From assembly GCA_020723325.1 (NCBI GenBank), contig DYJD01000004.1, positions 124,001 to 188,000 of the forward strand: a stretch of 64,000 nucleotides of DNA, given 5' to 3'. The notes under the pieces were generated by a model, which made no database searches, was not told the DNA's origin, and worked only from the letters and a program-made list of their open reading frames with translations. Origin of the DNA: Desulfosudis oleivorans. Its GTDB lineage: Bacteria > Desulfobacterota > Desulfobacteria > Desulfobacterales > SURF-7. A program made the translations under genes and the position numbers. Shown here piece after piece: positions 17,247-26,130 of the stretch. The first letter of the stretch is position 1. The number at the start of each line of letters is the position of its first letter.

Positions 17247-18277
17247 AAACCATTCTTATCACCGGCGGGGCCGGCTTCATCGGATCGGCCTTTGTGCATT
17301 ATCTTTTTGAAAACTATCCGCAATACCGGATCATCGTGGTCGACGCCCTGACCTATGCCGGTTCGGTTGAGAACATGCCGGTCAAGCTCGGCGAAAAGGA
17401 GGATGAGCGTCTTCAGTTCTGGTATGGCGACGTTCAAAACGGCGAGCTCATGGACACCCTGGTGTCCCAGGCGGATATCGTGGTTCATTTTGCGGCGGAA
17501 AGCCATGTCACCCGTTCCATCTACGACAACACCCGTTTTTTCAGGACCGATGTCCTGGGCACCCAGATCGTGGCCAATGCCGTCTGCAAATACAAGGACC
17601 GGGTGGAACGCCTGATCCACATTTCGACTTCGGAAGTATATGGAACTGCCTTATCCGACAAGATGGATGAAGACCACGCCCTGAATCCCCTCAGCCCTTA
17701 CGCCGCTGCCAAGGCCGGAGCCGACCGGCTGGTGTACTCCTATTGGCGGACCTACGGCATTCCGGCGGTGATCATCCGGCCTTTCAACAACTACGGACCG
17801 CGCCAGCACCTGGAAAAAGTCATCCCGCGCTTTATCACCAGCGTCATTCTCAAAGAGATGTTGCGGGTTCACGGTGACGGCCAGGCGGCCCGGGATTTCA
17901 TCCATGTCACCGATACCTGCCGGGCCGTGGATCTGGTCATGCACGCCCCACCGGAACAGGTGGTCGGCCAGGTGTTCAACATCGGCAGCGGTCAACACCG
18001 CACGATTCTCTCCATTGCCAGGGACATCATCGGCCTGATGTGTCCAGGCAATGAATGCCGCATGCACATCGGCGACCGCCCCGGCCAGGTCCTGCGTCAT
18101 ACTGCCGATACCTCTAAAATCAAGCAAGTCCTGGGCTGGTCGCCCCGGATGGACTGGACCGAAGGCCTGAAAAACACCATTCAATGGTATTGGGAAAACG
18201 AGGAATGGTGGCGCAAACAGCTCTGGATGCGCGACATCCCCATCATCACCAGCGAGGGCAAACGGGAGTTGCATTAA
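17243..18277 (+). CDS. NDP-sugar 4,6-dehydratase (extended SDR)
   Basis: The 344-residue protein has the Rossmann motif TGGAGFIGSAF, HFAAESHVTRSI, the Ser/Thr-Tyr-Lys set (ISTSEVYGT, Tyr153 and Lys157 in PYAAAKAG) and FNNYGPRQ. It would oxidise, dehydrate and reduce an NDP-hexose to a 4-keto-6-deoxy sugar, the substrate of the following aminotransferase. It resembles dTDP-glucose 4,6-dehydratases in SHVTRSI and YGPRQ, but TSEVYG is more like LegB-type or GDP/UDP-sugar enzymes, so the nucleotide is left open. It overlaps the WbqC-like gene by 4 bp. Confidence 0.88.
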   Translation: MKTILITGGAGFIGSAFVHYLFENYPQYRIIVVDALTYAGSVENMPVKLGEKEDERLQFWYGDVQNGELMDTLVSQADIVVHFAAESHVTRSIYDNTRFFRTDVLGTQIVANAVCKYKDRVERLIHISTSEVYGTALSDKMDEDHALNPLSPYAAAKAGADRLVYSYWRTYGIPAVIIRPFNNYGPRQHLEKVIPRFITSVILKEMLRVHGDGQAARDFIHVTDTCRAVDLVMHAPPEQVVGQVFNIGSGQHRTILSIARDIIGLMCPGNECRMHIGDRPGQVLRHTADTSKIKQVLGWSPRMDWTEGLKNTIQWYWENEEWWRKQLWMRDIPIITSEGKRELH

Positions 18278-18280
18278 ATT

Positions 18281-19411
18281 ATGATGAAAATTGAATTTTA
18301 CAAGCATAACCTGGAACAAAGCGATATCGAGAATGTTTGCAAGACCCTGCGTTCCATTTTTCTGACCACCGGTCCGGTTACTGCTGAATTTGAAAAGCGC
18401 TTTTGCGAGTATACCGGCCTCGGCCATACCGTGGCCCTCAATTCCTGCACGGCGGCCTTGCATCTGGCCCTTTTGGCCCTGGGCATCGGGCCGGGCGATG
18501 AAGTCATCACCACCCCCATGACCTTTATCGCCACAGCCACGGCCATCATGCACACTGGTGCAGTACCGGTCTTTGTGGATGTGGAACCGGCTACCGGCTT
18601 GCTGGACGTGCGTCGGCTGGAGCAAGCCATAACCCCGCGCACCAAGGCCGTGCTGCCGGTCCATCTCTACGGCAACATGGTGGATATGCGCGCGCTGAAC
18701 GCGGTTGCTGAGCGGCACGGGCTGAAAATCGTGGAGGATTGCGCCCATTGCATCGAAGCGGAACGGGATGGAATCCGACCAGGACAATTGAGCGCAGCCG
18801 CCTGCTACAGCTTTTATGCCACCAAAAATCTCACCTGCGGCGAAGGCGGCGCCCTCTGCACCAATGATCCGGCCCTGGCGGAACGCGTGAACATCCTCAA
18901 ACTCCACGGCATGTCCAAAGACGCGGCCGCGCGCTATTCCGGCAAATACAAGCACTGGGACATGGTTTTGGAAGGCTGGAAATACAATCTGAGCGACATC
19001 CTTTCCGCCCTGATGGTGGATCAAATCAGCAGGCTGGACGGCTATCTGGAAAAACGCGCGGCCATATGGGAACGTTACAATCAGGCCTTTATCGGACGTC
19101 CCGGCCTGACCGTCCCTAGCATTCATGGCAAAAGCGCCCGCCATCTTTATACGCTTTGGGTGGCTCCGGATCAACGGGATGCCATCCTGCACGGCTTGCA
19201 GGACGAGGGCATCGGCGTGGCCGTTAACTACCGGGCCATTCATACCCTCACCTTTTTCCGGGAACGTTTCGACTTCCGGCCCGAGGATTTCCCCATCGCC
19301 CATGATATCGGCAACCGCACCATTTCTCTCCCACTCTATCCGGCATTATCCGATTCGGAATCGGAGCGGGTGGTTGCTGCGGTTTTGAAAGTATTAGGAA
19401 CCAAGGCATAA
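18281..19411 (+). CDS. PLP-dependent sugar aminotransferase (DegT/DnrJ/EryC1/StrS family)
   Basis: The 376-residue protein carries the family markers: FLTTGPVTAEFEKRF, ALNSCTAALHLALLAL, the PMTFIATATAI loop, VEDCAHCIEA and the PLP-binding Lys182 in FYATKNLTCGEGG. It ends with the HLYTLWV and FFRERF segments that close the active site. These enzymes aminate keto sugars. After a 4,6-dehydratase and with a formyltransferase in the same cassette, 4-amination is the likely job. It begins three bases after the dehydratase stop and is the last gene of the cassette. Confidence 0.9.
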   Translation: MMKIEFYKHNLEQSDIENVCKTLRSIFLTTGPVTAEFEKRFCEYTGLGHTVALNSCTAALHLALLALGIGPGDEVITTPMTFIATATAIMHTGAVPVFVDVEPATGLLDVRRLEQAITPRTKAVLPVHLYGNMVDMRALNAVAERHGLKIVEDCAHCIEAERDGIRPGQLSAAACYSFYATKNLTCGEGGALCTNDPALAERVNILKLHGMSKDAAARYSGKYKHWDMVLEGWKYNLSDILSALMVDQISRLDGYLEKRAAIWERYNQAFIGRPGLTVPSIHGKSARHLYTLWVAPDQRDAILHGLQDEGIGVAVNYRAIHTLTFFRERFDFRPEDFPIAHDIGNRTISLPLYPALSDSESERVVAAVLKVLGTKA

Positions 19412-19458
19412 AAACTGGAAAGAATACTATGGTAAATCAAGATTTTCGATCTCCTTTA

Positions 19459-19494
19459 TTGACATTTTGACCACGATGCAATACAAATTGTATT
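19459..19494 (+). promoter_or_regulatory. promoter and palindromic operator of the toxin-antitoxin pair
   Basis: TTGACA at 19459-19464 is a perfect -35 box, followed after 17 bp by TACAAA (19482-19487) as a -10 box. The -10 lies inside a 15-bp palindrome, AATACAAATTGTATT (19480-19494), which is where a ribbon-helix-helix antitoxin would bind to repress its own operon. The antitoxin ATG is 24 bp further on. Confidence 0.6.
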
Positions 19495-19517
19495 ATCAAA
19501 ATACAGGGGTGTAATAC

Positions 19518-19757
19518 ATGTCGATCAGCATACGAATTCCTTCTGATAAGGAAAATAAGATAAATCAATTGGCTCGAAAAAGAGGAATGACCAAAACCGC
19601 CATTATCCTTGAAGCCATTGATGAAAAGCTTGGACTTAATAAAGATCGAGCTGCAACGATCCGAGATTCAGCCGGTTGGATGAAGGAACAAGAAGTGCAG
19701 CAATTGCGTCGCGACCTATCTTGCTTTGATGAGATACACGAAAAAGACTGGCCATGA
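19518..19757 (+). CDS. ribbon-helix-helix antitoxin (VapB-like)
   Basis: The 79-residue protein opens with the strand SISIRIPSDKENKI and a helix-turn-helix pair (LARKRGMTKTAIILEAIDEKL), the CopG/Arc ribbon-helix-helix pattern for DNA binding and dimerisation. The C-terminal tail (SCFDEIHEKDWP) would wrap the toxin. It overlaps the toxin gene by 4 bp, as is usual for such pairs. The sequence is less GC-rich than the sugar cassette, fitting a mobile module. Confidence 0.85.
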   Translation: MSISIRIPSDKENKINQLARKRGMTKTAIILEAIDEKLGLNKDRAATIRDSAGWMKEQEVQQLRRDLSCFDEIHEKDWP

Positions 19758-20152
19758 AGCTTGTTCTGGATACGAACTGTTACTGTGATTATGCCGAAGG
19801 TCGACCCAAAATAGTGGAACTTTTGGCAGCGTTTGGCGATACACTTTTTATACCGACTATCGTTCTAGGCGAGTTGCGCTACGGTTTTATGAGGGGCAAT
19901 CGTTATGAAAAAAACGAGCGGATACTTCTTGAAATTATTCGAAAGCTGGATATTACTGTCATCGATGTTTCCCAAGAAGTGACCTACAAATACGGACTGA
20001 TTTATTTATCTCTAATTCGCAAGGGGCGCAAAATCCCCATTAATGACGTTTGGATCGCCGCATCCTGCATGACTGTCGGAGGAACACTTTTAACCCGAGA
20101 TCAACATTTTTCTGAAGTCGAGCAAATTCAAAGCATAATTATAGACAATTAG
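19754..20152 (+). CDS. PIN-domain ribonuclease toxin (VapC-like)
   Basis: The 132-residue product has the acidic residues expected of a PIN nuclease: Asp6 in LVLDTN, Glu40 in VLGELRYG, Asp98 in INDVWIAA, and an Asp in LLTRDQHF. VapC toxins cleave tRNA or rRNA and are held inactive by the cognate antitoxin, here the gene just upstream. All key residues are present, so the toxin looks intact. Confidence 0.88.
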   Translation: MKLVLDTNCYCDYAEGRPKIVELLAAFGDTLFIPTIVLGELRYGFMRGNRYEKNERILLEIIRKLDITVIDVSQEVTYKYGLIYLSLIRKGRKIPINDVWIAASCMTVGGTLLTRDQHFSEVEQIQSIIIDN

Positions 20153-20214
20153 TGCTGAATTAAAATTGCGATTCGGGTAATACACTCCCGCTGGCCTTCC
20201 TTCAATTTTCCGTT

Positions 20215-20871
20215 TTACGCTTTTTCATTCCTTCTCCCGGCAATCACGATCAAATCATTGTAGAATGGATTCAGCCGATGGGTAAAGGAGAAGGTCGAAG
20301 AGCGCCAGGATGTGACGGCGGTGATGGTAAAACCTTCGGACATGCGGGCCAGATACTCTGCTCGGGTACGGATGTGACGTCCCTGCTCCAGGGCCATGAA
20401 CCACTTGTGCAGTCGGGATTCCCGTGAGCTTTCCACCTTCAGAATATCCACCAACAGGCAGATACCTTGGGGCGCGAGCCAATTGCCCATTTCATCCAGC
20501 TCCTGGGCCAGGACCTCATCCGGGATGTGATGGGTGCAGCAATTCATCAACACCAGATCAAAGGGCGCCCATTGCCGGACATCCTCTTTCCCGGAACTGA
20601 ACCGGGCCCAGGGATACAGACGTCGGGCAAAACCGATCAAGCGGGGATCAATGTCGTAACCCGCATACTGCATACCGAGTTTTTTAAACATCCCGGCAAA
20701 CAATGCCGTACCGCAACCGAAATCCAACACCCCCCGGCCTTTGGGGGGCAGGTTCAGCTTTGCCAGGAATCCGCTCAGCGCTATCCGCTGCTCATATTTG
20801 TTGGCCGTCAGAATCCGCTGGGCCATATCGTTGATCAAGGCATATAACACGGTATTCGCTCTAATCGTCAA
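20215..20871 (-). CDS. class I SAM-dependent methyltransferase
   Basis: The 218-residue protein has motif I VLDFGCGTALFAGMF, the acidic residue after motif II (YAGYDIDPRLI) and motif IV/post-IV FDLVLMNCCTHHIP. The fold is Methyltransf_11/25-like; the substrate is unknown, but its coupling (ATGA overlap) to a membrane-associated GT2 and a flippase-like protein suggests modification of a lipid-linked glycan. It is the last gene of a three-gene minus-strand unit starting at 22870. Confidence 0.85.
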   Translation of the reverse strand: MTIRANTVLYALINDMAQRILTANKYEQRIALSGFLAKLNLPPKGRGVLDFGCGTALFAGMFKKLGMQYAGYDIDPRLIGFARRLYPWARFSSGKEDVRQWAPFDLVLMNCCTHHIPDEVLAQELDEMGNWLAPQGICLLVDILKVESSRESRLHKWFMALEQGRHIRTRAEYLARMSEGFTITAVTSWRSSTFSFTHRLNPFYNDLIVIAGRRNEKA

Positions 20872-21764
20872 TCAATGGTTTTATCTTCCCATTCCGCCGG
20901 CTGCAAGCGGCGAATGGTCCCCTTGGTAATACGGCCGCGCTGCCCCAGAATAATCCAACGCCACCATAAACGAAAAATATCTGTGACGGATGCGCGAATC
21001 GCTTTGAATTTGGTTCCTTTGGCTTCCCCCTTCTGCCTAGGAATAAAAGAAATGGGCACCTCTACGATACTGGCACCGCGCCAATAGGCTTTAAGCAGCC
21101 CTTCTGGATTGACAAATGAACTTTTGGATTCATATTGAATAGACTGGATCATGCGTGTGGGAAAGAATACCACGTTTTGATAGTCGGAAAGCGGCATCCG
21201 AAAGAGAATACGCACCAGAATATAGTTGATCAAGGAAACGATCGCTTTTCCAACTGTGTCCGAACGCCGGGTTATGTGCTTCAGGCCAAAAAGCCGACCC
21301 ACAGCCAAAATCGGCTTGAGCCAACGGATGTTGTCCGCTATGATGACCGGGGCACGTCGTACGCCGGCCACAACATCATAGGATTTTAGAAGCTCCAGAA
21401 AAATCCGCAGCAAGGTGATATCGTAAGACCAGTCAATTGTCTGCCAAAAAAGAAATTCCTTAGATGCGCTGTGAATGGCTTTTTGAGAAGAAAGCCCCAC
21501 ATTCAAATTTTTTTCATTGCGGATAAGCCGGATTTCGGGGATGTGTTGCTGTAATCTGCTGACGATCTGATTGGTACGATCCGTGCTGCAATCATCCACC
21601 ACCACGATTTCATAATCCCGCACGGTTTGCCGGAGCATTGCGTCCGTTCGTAGCAGATAGTCTTCAATCAATTCTTCCTCGTTATAGGCCCAACAAAGCC
21701 AAGATACAGTCCGGTCAAATCTGGGTAGAGAGACAGCGTATTCCAAAGAGTATTTTGCCTTCAT
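20868..21764 (-). CDS. family 2 glycosyltransferase (polyprenyl-phosphate type)
   Basis: The 298-residue protein has the GT-A fold markers WAYNEEELIEDYLLR, EIVVVDDCSTDRT and NEKNLNVGLSSQKAI. Instead of a clear DxD it has WQTIDWSYD. Its C-terminal segment includes VPISFIPRQKGEAKG, as in DPMS-like enzymes that load a sugar on a lipid phosphate. It overlaps the upstream flippase-like gene by 4 bp and the downstream methyltransferase by 4 bp, so the three are translationally coupled. Confidence 0.85.
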   Translation of the reverse strand: MKAKYSLEYAVSLPRFDRTVSWLCWAYNEEELIEDYLLRTDAMLRQTVRDYEIVVVDDCSTDRTNQIVSRLQQHIPEIRLIRNEKNLNVGLSSQKAIHSASKEFLFWQTIDWSYDITLLRIFLELLKSYDVVAGVRRAPVIIADNIRWLKPILAVGRLFGLKHITRRSDTVGKAIVSLINYILVRILFRMPLSDYQNVVFFPTRMIQSIQYESKSSFVNPEGLLKAYWRGASIVEVPISFIPRQKGEAKGTKFKAIRASVTDIFRLWWRWIILGQRGRITKGTIRRLQPAEWEDKTID

Positions 21765-22870
21765 GTTATATTTGTACCCTTCTTTAATCTTTGTCGAGTC
21801 GCTTCAACTACATCACCGATCCGTAATCCAATAGCATAAAACGAAATGAATCCTAACAAAACCAATACCAGGACAGTAAGCATATGCCACACCAACGCTG
21901 CTGAAGCCACTGTCTCACCATCCAACTTGAGACCACCAGTGTAAATAAGTATAGGATACATTTCCGCAGCACCTACTTGAATAGGCGGCGATGGTAGAAG
22001 AAACAATACATTAAAAAAACAGGAAGCGATCACAGCCTGCAAATATGTTAAATGCAGACCGAAACCGGCAAGAAGACAGTAGTTTGCTAGACCATCCAAC
22101 AACAAAGCAACGAGGCTCAGAAAGGTTATCCCCAAAAACCGACGCCAACCATACGAAGAGAAATGGCATTTTCGTATGGTCGACTCCATATATTTTACAA
22201 AGCTATTATCAAATATGCTTCTGAATTTATCTCCTGCAAACCCAAGGTTCATGAAAAGCTTTTCTATAGAGCTTTTAATCCATTCCAAAACTCCGGCACC
22301 AAAAAACAAAAAAATTACCATACTAAAAATGAAAGTGCATAAAAACAGAAAAAATTTAACTGACCAATCACTGAAATGATATCCGACAAAAGGTGCTAAA
22401 CCAAGAAATAAGACGATAATAAGAAATAGAGTCAATTTCTCGATAATACTCGCAGCCGTCGAAGAACAATAATCAATTCCGGAAATGTTTTTAATTATTA
22501 TCAGCTTAAGTACTTCTCCAAGTCGGATCGGAAAAACAAAATTCGCAGCTTTCGATATCATACTCGTATGATATCCCTGAAGCCAGAGAAGCGGTTGATG
22601 AAAACGCACTGTTAAAACCCATCTACTGGCTCGCACCAAAAGGCCGACAATATAGGCTCCCGTTGCCCCTATTAGAAACACAAAGCTGACTTCGGATATA
22701 TTTTGGCAGAATGAGCCCCAATCAAAATAATACACTAGAAAAACATATAAGCCAACGATTCCGACAAGCCAGCCAGTGATGCGAATTGAGTTTTTCCATG
22801 CCGAGTTGTATTGAAGGGGAAAATTTTCAGTAGTTTTTCTTCTCTTTATAGCATAACGATTTGTCTTCAT
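21761..22870 (-). CDS. lysylphosphatidylglycerol synthase TM/flippase-like membrane protein (copy 1)
   Basis: The 369-residue protein has seven to eight membrane helices and the UPF0104/AglD-type pattern: RASRWVLTVRFHQPLLW, MISKAANFVFPIRLGEVLK, ASIIEKLTLFLIIV and the proline-rich FNVLFLLPSPPIQVGAAE before the last helices. Family members are integral proteins proposed to act on lipid-linked glycans or phospholipids. The gene is more AT-rich than most of the window. A close paralogue lies at 24687-25808 in the same direction. Confidence 0.85.
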   Translation of the reverse strand: MKTNRYAIKRRKTTENFPLQYNSAWKNSIRITGWLVGIVGLYVFLVYYFDWGSFCQNISEVSFVFLIGATGAYIVGLLVRASRWVLTVRFHQPLLWLQGYHTSMISKAANFVFPIRLGEVLKLIIIKNISGIDYCSSTAASIIEKLTLFLIIVLFLGLAPFVGYHFSDWSVKFFLFLCTFIFSMVIFLFFGAGVLEWIKSSIEKLFMNLGFAGDKFRSIFDNSFVKYMESTIRKCHFSSYGWRRFLGITFLSLVALLLDGLANYCLLAGFGLHLTYLQAVIASCFFNVLFLLPSPPIQVGAAEMYPILIYTGGLKLDGETVASAALVWHMLTVLVLVLLGFISFYAIGLRIGDVVEATRQRLKKGTNIT

Positions 22871-23074
22871 TCACTGGACCATGATTCCGATATGGCATTA
22901 AACGAATTCCAAAGCAAACGTTTGGAAACAAGCCCATAATCCAAAAATAGCAACATCATTGGTAAAAAAATAGAATGAACTGAATATCACATTTATCATT
23001 GCAAATACAACGCTTTTTCATTCATATAAGGCAAGGCGGCTGGCCCGATGATTTCAACTCATTCTTCAGCATTG

Positions 23075-23103
23075 TTGACACACCTGCGCTCTTGAAATAT
23101 GTT
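23075..23103 (+). promoter_or_regulatory. candidate sigma-70 promoter for the B12-type radical SAM gene
   Basis: TTGACA at 23075-23080 is followed after exactly 17 bp by TATGTT (23098-23103). It points at the gene starting at 23156 and lies in the gap shared with the divergent flippase-like gene. Confidence 0.45.
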
Positions 23104-23155
23104 CGGTTTTCAAAAAATGGTGTAACCTGATAAAAAGGGAGTCTGAATAGCGTCT

Positions 23156-24610
23156 ATGAGTAAAGAAAAAATTTTGCTGATTAATCCTGGATATAAAAAC
23201 AAATATATCGTCTATTTTCCATTAGGGTTGGGTTATCTTGCCGGAGCTTGTGCGCAAGAGGGAATAGAAGTTGAGTGCATAGATGTTAACGCCTCTAATT
23301 TTGATAAAATAAAAATACTTGAAATAATAAACAAGAATAATCACCATGTCGTCGGGATCGGTGGTTTCATAACTCAGCTTCGACTTTCCATCGAACTCAC
23401 TGATTTTATTAAAACCAGATGCCAAGACGTCAGTGTTATTTTAGGGGGCGGGCAGGTTGTTGGCTGTGAAGAGTTCATCATGAACTCATCAAAGGCAGAT
23501 ATCATCGGCGTAGGGGAATCAGAGCAAATACTTCCCCAAATAGTCCACGCTCTATATTCAGATAAAGACTACTCCAGGATACCGCAGATCGTTTATCGGA
23601 AAAACGGGGAAATAGTAAAATCTACAACTGATTGTTTGAAAAGAATGAATCTGGATGAAATCCCCCCCCCTAAATATGACATTTTTCAAATGGAGAAATA
23701 TATCACAAGCAATTATCATAGTATCCCGGGAAAAAGGACTATAGATTTTATATGTTCAAGAGGATGCGCATATAGCTGCAGTTATTGCATAAATTCAAAA
23801 AAAAAAGTTCAAGTTCGCTATCGAAGCCCGGAGAACATCCTTCAAGAAATCAGGTTTTTGAAAAAAAAATATTCGATCAGTGATTTTTCATTCAGCGATG
23901 AAAACTTTACAGTCAATAAAAACAGAGCGTATGAAATTTGTGAGGCTCTCAAAAATGAAAATATAACTTGGTTAACAAGCTCTAGAGCCGATAGTCTTGA
24001 TGGTGAGTTGATCTCTGCAATGAAGGACTCCGGCTGCCGAATGCTACTGATAGGTTTTGAATCCGGTTCGGAACCAATTTTAAAATTGATGAACAAGCGA
24101 GTCTCTCTCGAGGTATACTCCAATACTATTAATCTGTTGCGAGAAAAAGGCATGCTTTTTTATAGTAATTTTATGATTGGAATGCCTGGTGAGACAGAGG
24201 GGACAGTTCGGGAAACCGAAAAATTTTGTATTGATCATGGGCTTATATATGGACCTTCATATGCCACACCATTTCCTGGAACGATACTCTATGATGAAGT
24301 AAAAGAGCGAATAGTAGATAAAAAAAAATATCTATTCAGTTTAAGTGATATGGATTTCGCTAAAGAACCAATAGTCAATTTGACTGAAATGCCTACAAAA
24401 CAACTTACATTTATTCGTAACCGTACAGTTGTCAACACAATCGCTCACATCATCTCAGAGAAGCTGAAATTTATCCCCATGTCTTTAATTATGATAGCAT
24501 GTTGGTTTTATTTATATATCTTTAACCTTAAAGATCCAAGGATTTCAAGAGTCCTAAGAGTTATTAATAAGATTGTGCATCGAGTCGTTTCTCCATCTGC
24601 CAAAAACTAG
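23156..24610 (+). CDS. B12-binding domain radical SAM protein
   Basis: The 484-residue protein has an N-terminal cobalamin-binding-like Rossmann domain (LLINPGYKNKYI to GVGESEQILPQI) and a radical SAM core with CAYSCSYC, followed by DFSFSDENFTVN and the IGFESGSEPIL motif. The last 60 residues contain a hydrophobic segment. The architecture is that of BchE/HpnJ/Mag-type enzymes that methylate or rearrange unactivated carbons. It is clearly AT-rich and in opposite orientation between two flippase-like paralogues, so it looks inserted. A good Shine-Dalgarno at normal distance is missing; GGGAG is 14 bases away. Confidence 0.88.
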   Translation: MSKEKILLINPGYKNKYIVYFPLGLGYLAGACAQEGIEVECIDVNASNFDKIKILEIINKNNHHVVGIGGFITQLRLSIELTDFIKTRCQDVSVILGGGQVVGCEEFIMNSSKADIIGVGESEQILPQIVHALYSDKDYSRIPQIVYRKNGEIVKSTTDCLKRMNLDEIPPPKYDIFQMEKYITSNYHSIPGKRTIDFICSRGCAYSCSYCINSKKKVQVRYRSPENILQEIRFLKKKYSISDFSFSDENFTVNKNRAYEICEALKNENITWLTSSRADSLDGELISAMKDSGCRMLLIGFESGSEPILKLMNKRVSLEVYSNTINLLREKGMLFYSNFMIGMPGETEGTVRETEKFCIDHGLIYGPSYATPFPGTILYDEVKERIVDKKKYLFSLSDMDFAKEPIVNLTEMPTKQLTFIRNRTVVNTIAHIISEKLKFIPMSLIMIACWFYLYIFNLKDPRISRVLRVINKIVHRVVSPSAKN

Positions 24611-24686
24611 CTGATCAGAGTATAACTGTTTATCTTTGGATGCATTTGAGTGATTATAGGTTCTGAACTGAAATGAATCATTCCGT

Positions 24687-25808
24687 TCATATGTTTCCCC
24701 CGCGTGAGATCGGGCTTTGATAAGCCATTTTCGCGACTGTACTGATTCGCAATCCAACAGCGTAAAGTGAAACCAATCCCAATAAAGCCAATATAACGAC
24801 GGAAAGCATGTGACACACTATCGCCGAAGAAGCCACTACTGGTCCTGATAGCTTGAGTCCTGCTGTATAAATAACTATCGGAAACATTTCCGCCGTGCCA
24901 ACTTGCGCCGGCGGTGAAGGCAGCAAAAATAACATATTGAAAAAGCTAGCCGCTATCATGGCCTGGAGTAGGGTTAATTGCAAACCGAATGCAGATAGCA
25001 GGCAGTAGTTGGCGATGCCGTCCAGCGCCAGGGCAGAAAACCCCATGACGGCAATCCATAGAAATCGCCATCCGCTATACGAGGAATAATGGCACTGGCT
25101 CATTGTATCCTCAATATATTTTAACAAATTGTTTGCTAGTATGCGCTGCAAGCGATCCTCGCCGATCCCTCTTTTTTTTAAAAAGCTTTCTATGATTTTT
25201 TTATTCCAGGCGATGAAACTTGTTCCAAAAAACAGAAAAATCGCCGAGACAAATAAAAGCAAACCCAAGAACGGTAAAAACTTTGCCGACCAGTCGCTGA
25301 AATGATATCCTACAAAAGGAGCCAGACTTAAAAATACCACGATAATTAAAAACAGAGTCAGTTTTTCGATAATACTTGCTGCTGTGGAAGAACAATAATT
25401 GATTCCGAAGCTTTTCTTGACAATAACCAGTTTTAAAATTTCCCCCAGCCGTACTGGAAAGAGAAAATTAACAAAATTGGAAATCATAATCACATGGTAG
25501 CCCTGAATCCAGGAAAGCGGTTGATGGCAACGCACCATAAAAGTCCAACGGACGGCGCGCACTAACAGACCCAGAATATACGCCCCTACGAATCCTGAAA
25601 GAAGTGTCCAGTCGGCTTTAGATATGTTTGAGCAAAAAAAAGTCCAATCAAAATAATATTTTAAAAATATATATGAGGCCGCCGCCCCGATCAGCCAGCC
25701 GCTGATGCGAGCCAGTTTTCGCCAGCCGGATGTTTCCTGGGGCAGTCCGGCCAACGGCGCGTCCTGCTGATGTATGTCATTACAAGCGGTTTCCATATTG
25801 TTATCCAT
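24687..25808 (-). CDS. lysylphosphatidylglycerol synthase TM/flippase-like membrane protein (copy 2)
   Basis: The 373-residue protein shares the order and wording of its paralogue at 21761-22870 nearly throughout, for example RAVRWTFMVRCHQPLSW, FPVRLGEILKLVIVKK, NYCSSTAASIIEKLTLFLII and NMLFLLPSPPAQVGTAE. The two clearly arose by duplication and have since diverged. It is less AT-rich than copy 1. No Shine-Dalgarno is evident before ATG 25808. Confidence 0.85.
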   Translation of the reverse strand: MDNNMETACNDIHQQDAPLAGLPQETSGWRKLARISGWLIGAAASYIFLKYYFDWTFFCSNISKADWTLLSGFVGAYILGLLVRAVRWTFMVRCHQPLSWIQGYHVIMISNFVNFLFPVRLGEILKLVIVKKSFGINYCSSTAASIIEKLTLFLIIVVFLSLAPFVGYHFSDWSAKFLPFLGLLLFVSAIFLFFGTSFIAWNKKIIESFLKKRGIGEDRLQRILANNLLKYIEDTMSQCHYSSYSGWRFLWIAVMGFSALALDGIANYCLLSAFGLQLTLLQAMIAASFFNMLFLLPSPPAQVGTAEMFPIVIYTAGLKLSGPVVASSAIVCHMLSVVILALLGLVSLYAVGLRISTVAKMAYQSPISRGGNI

Positions 25809-25966
25809 CTATGATCAATTCAGCCGAATTATAGCAAAATCCCAAATAGGACCAATCGAATATCACATTCATCCGGTAAAAGCCAATCCCTTTTATCCAA
25901 GTTCAATACTACGCTTGTATCGAAGTCTTACTCAGTGCAGCAGTACTCATGTTTTGAAAAATTCCT

Positions 25967-26125
25967 AAATTTGAATATCGAAATACGAAACAAATTCAAA
26001 TTACTAAAATTCAAAATAAACATCAGCAAACAATTCGACCATGAAGGCAAAGCTTTTTGTTTTGGTTATTTGATTATTGAAATTTTGAATTTGTTTCGAA
26101 TTTCGGATTTCGACATTCGAATTTT
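25967..26125 (-). repeat. AT-rich inverted-terminus repeat, copy R1
   Basis: The left arm contains GAATATCGAAATACGAAAC and CAAATTC; the right arm mirrors it as GAATTTGTTTCGAATTTCGG. The inner core (minus strand) reads CAAATAACCAAAACAAAAAG, shared with copies R2, R3, R5 and R6. The element lies directly after the asparagine synthetase stop codon and fills the gap to copy 2 of the flippase-like gene. Confidence 0.8.
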
Positions 26126-26130
26126 ATTTA

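Noticed and set aside
17651-19303. 550-codon open frame on the minus strand opposite the dehydratase and aminotransferase genes
   Set aside because: It is the complement of two well-supported genes with intact motifs, has low-complexity His/Gly/Gln-rich translation and no start signal.
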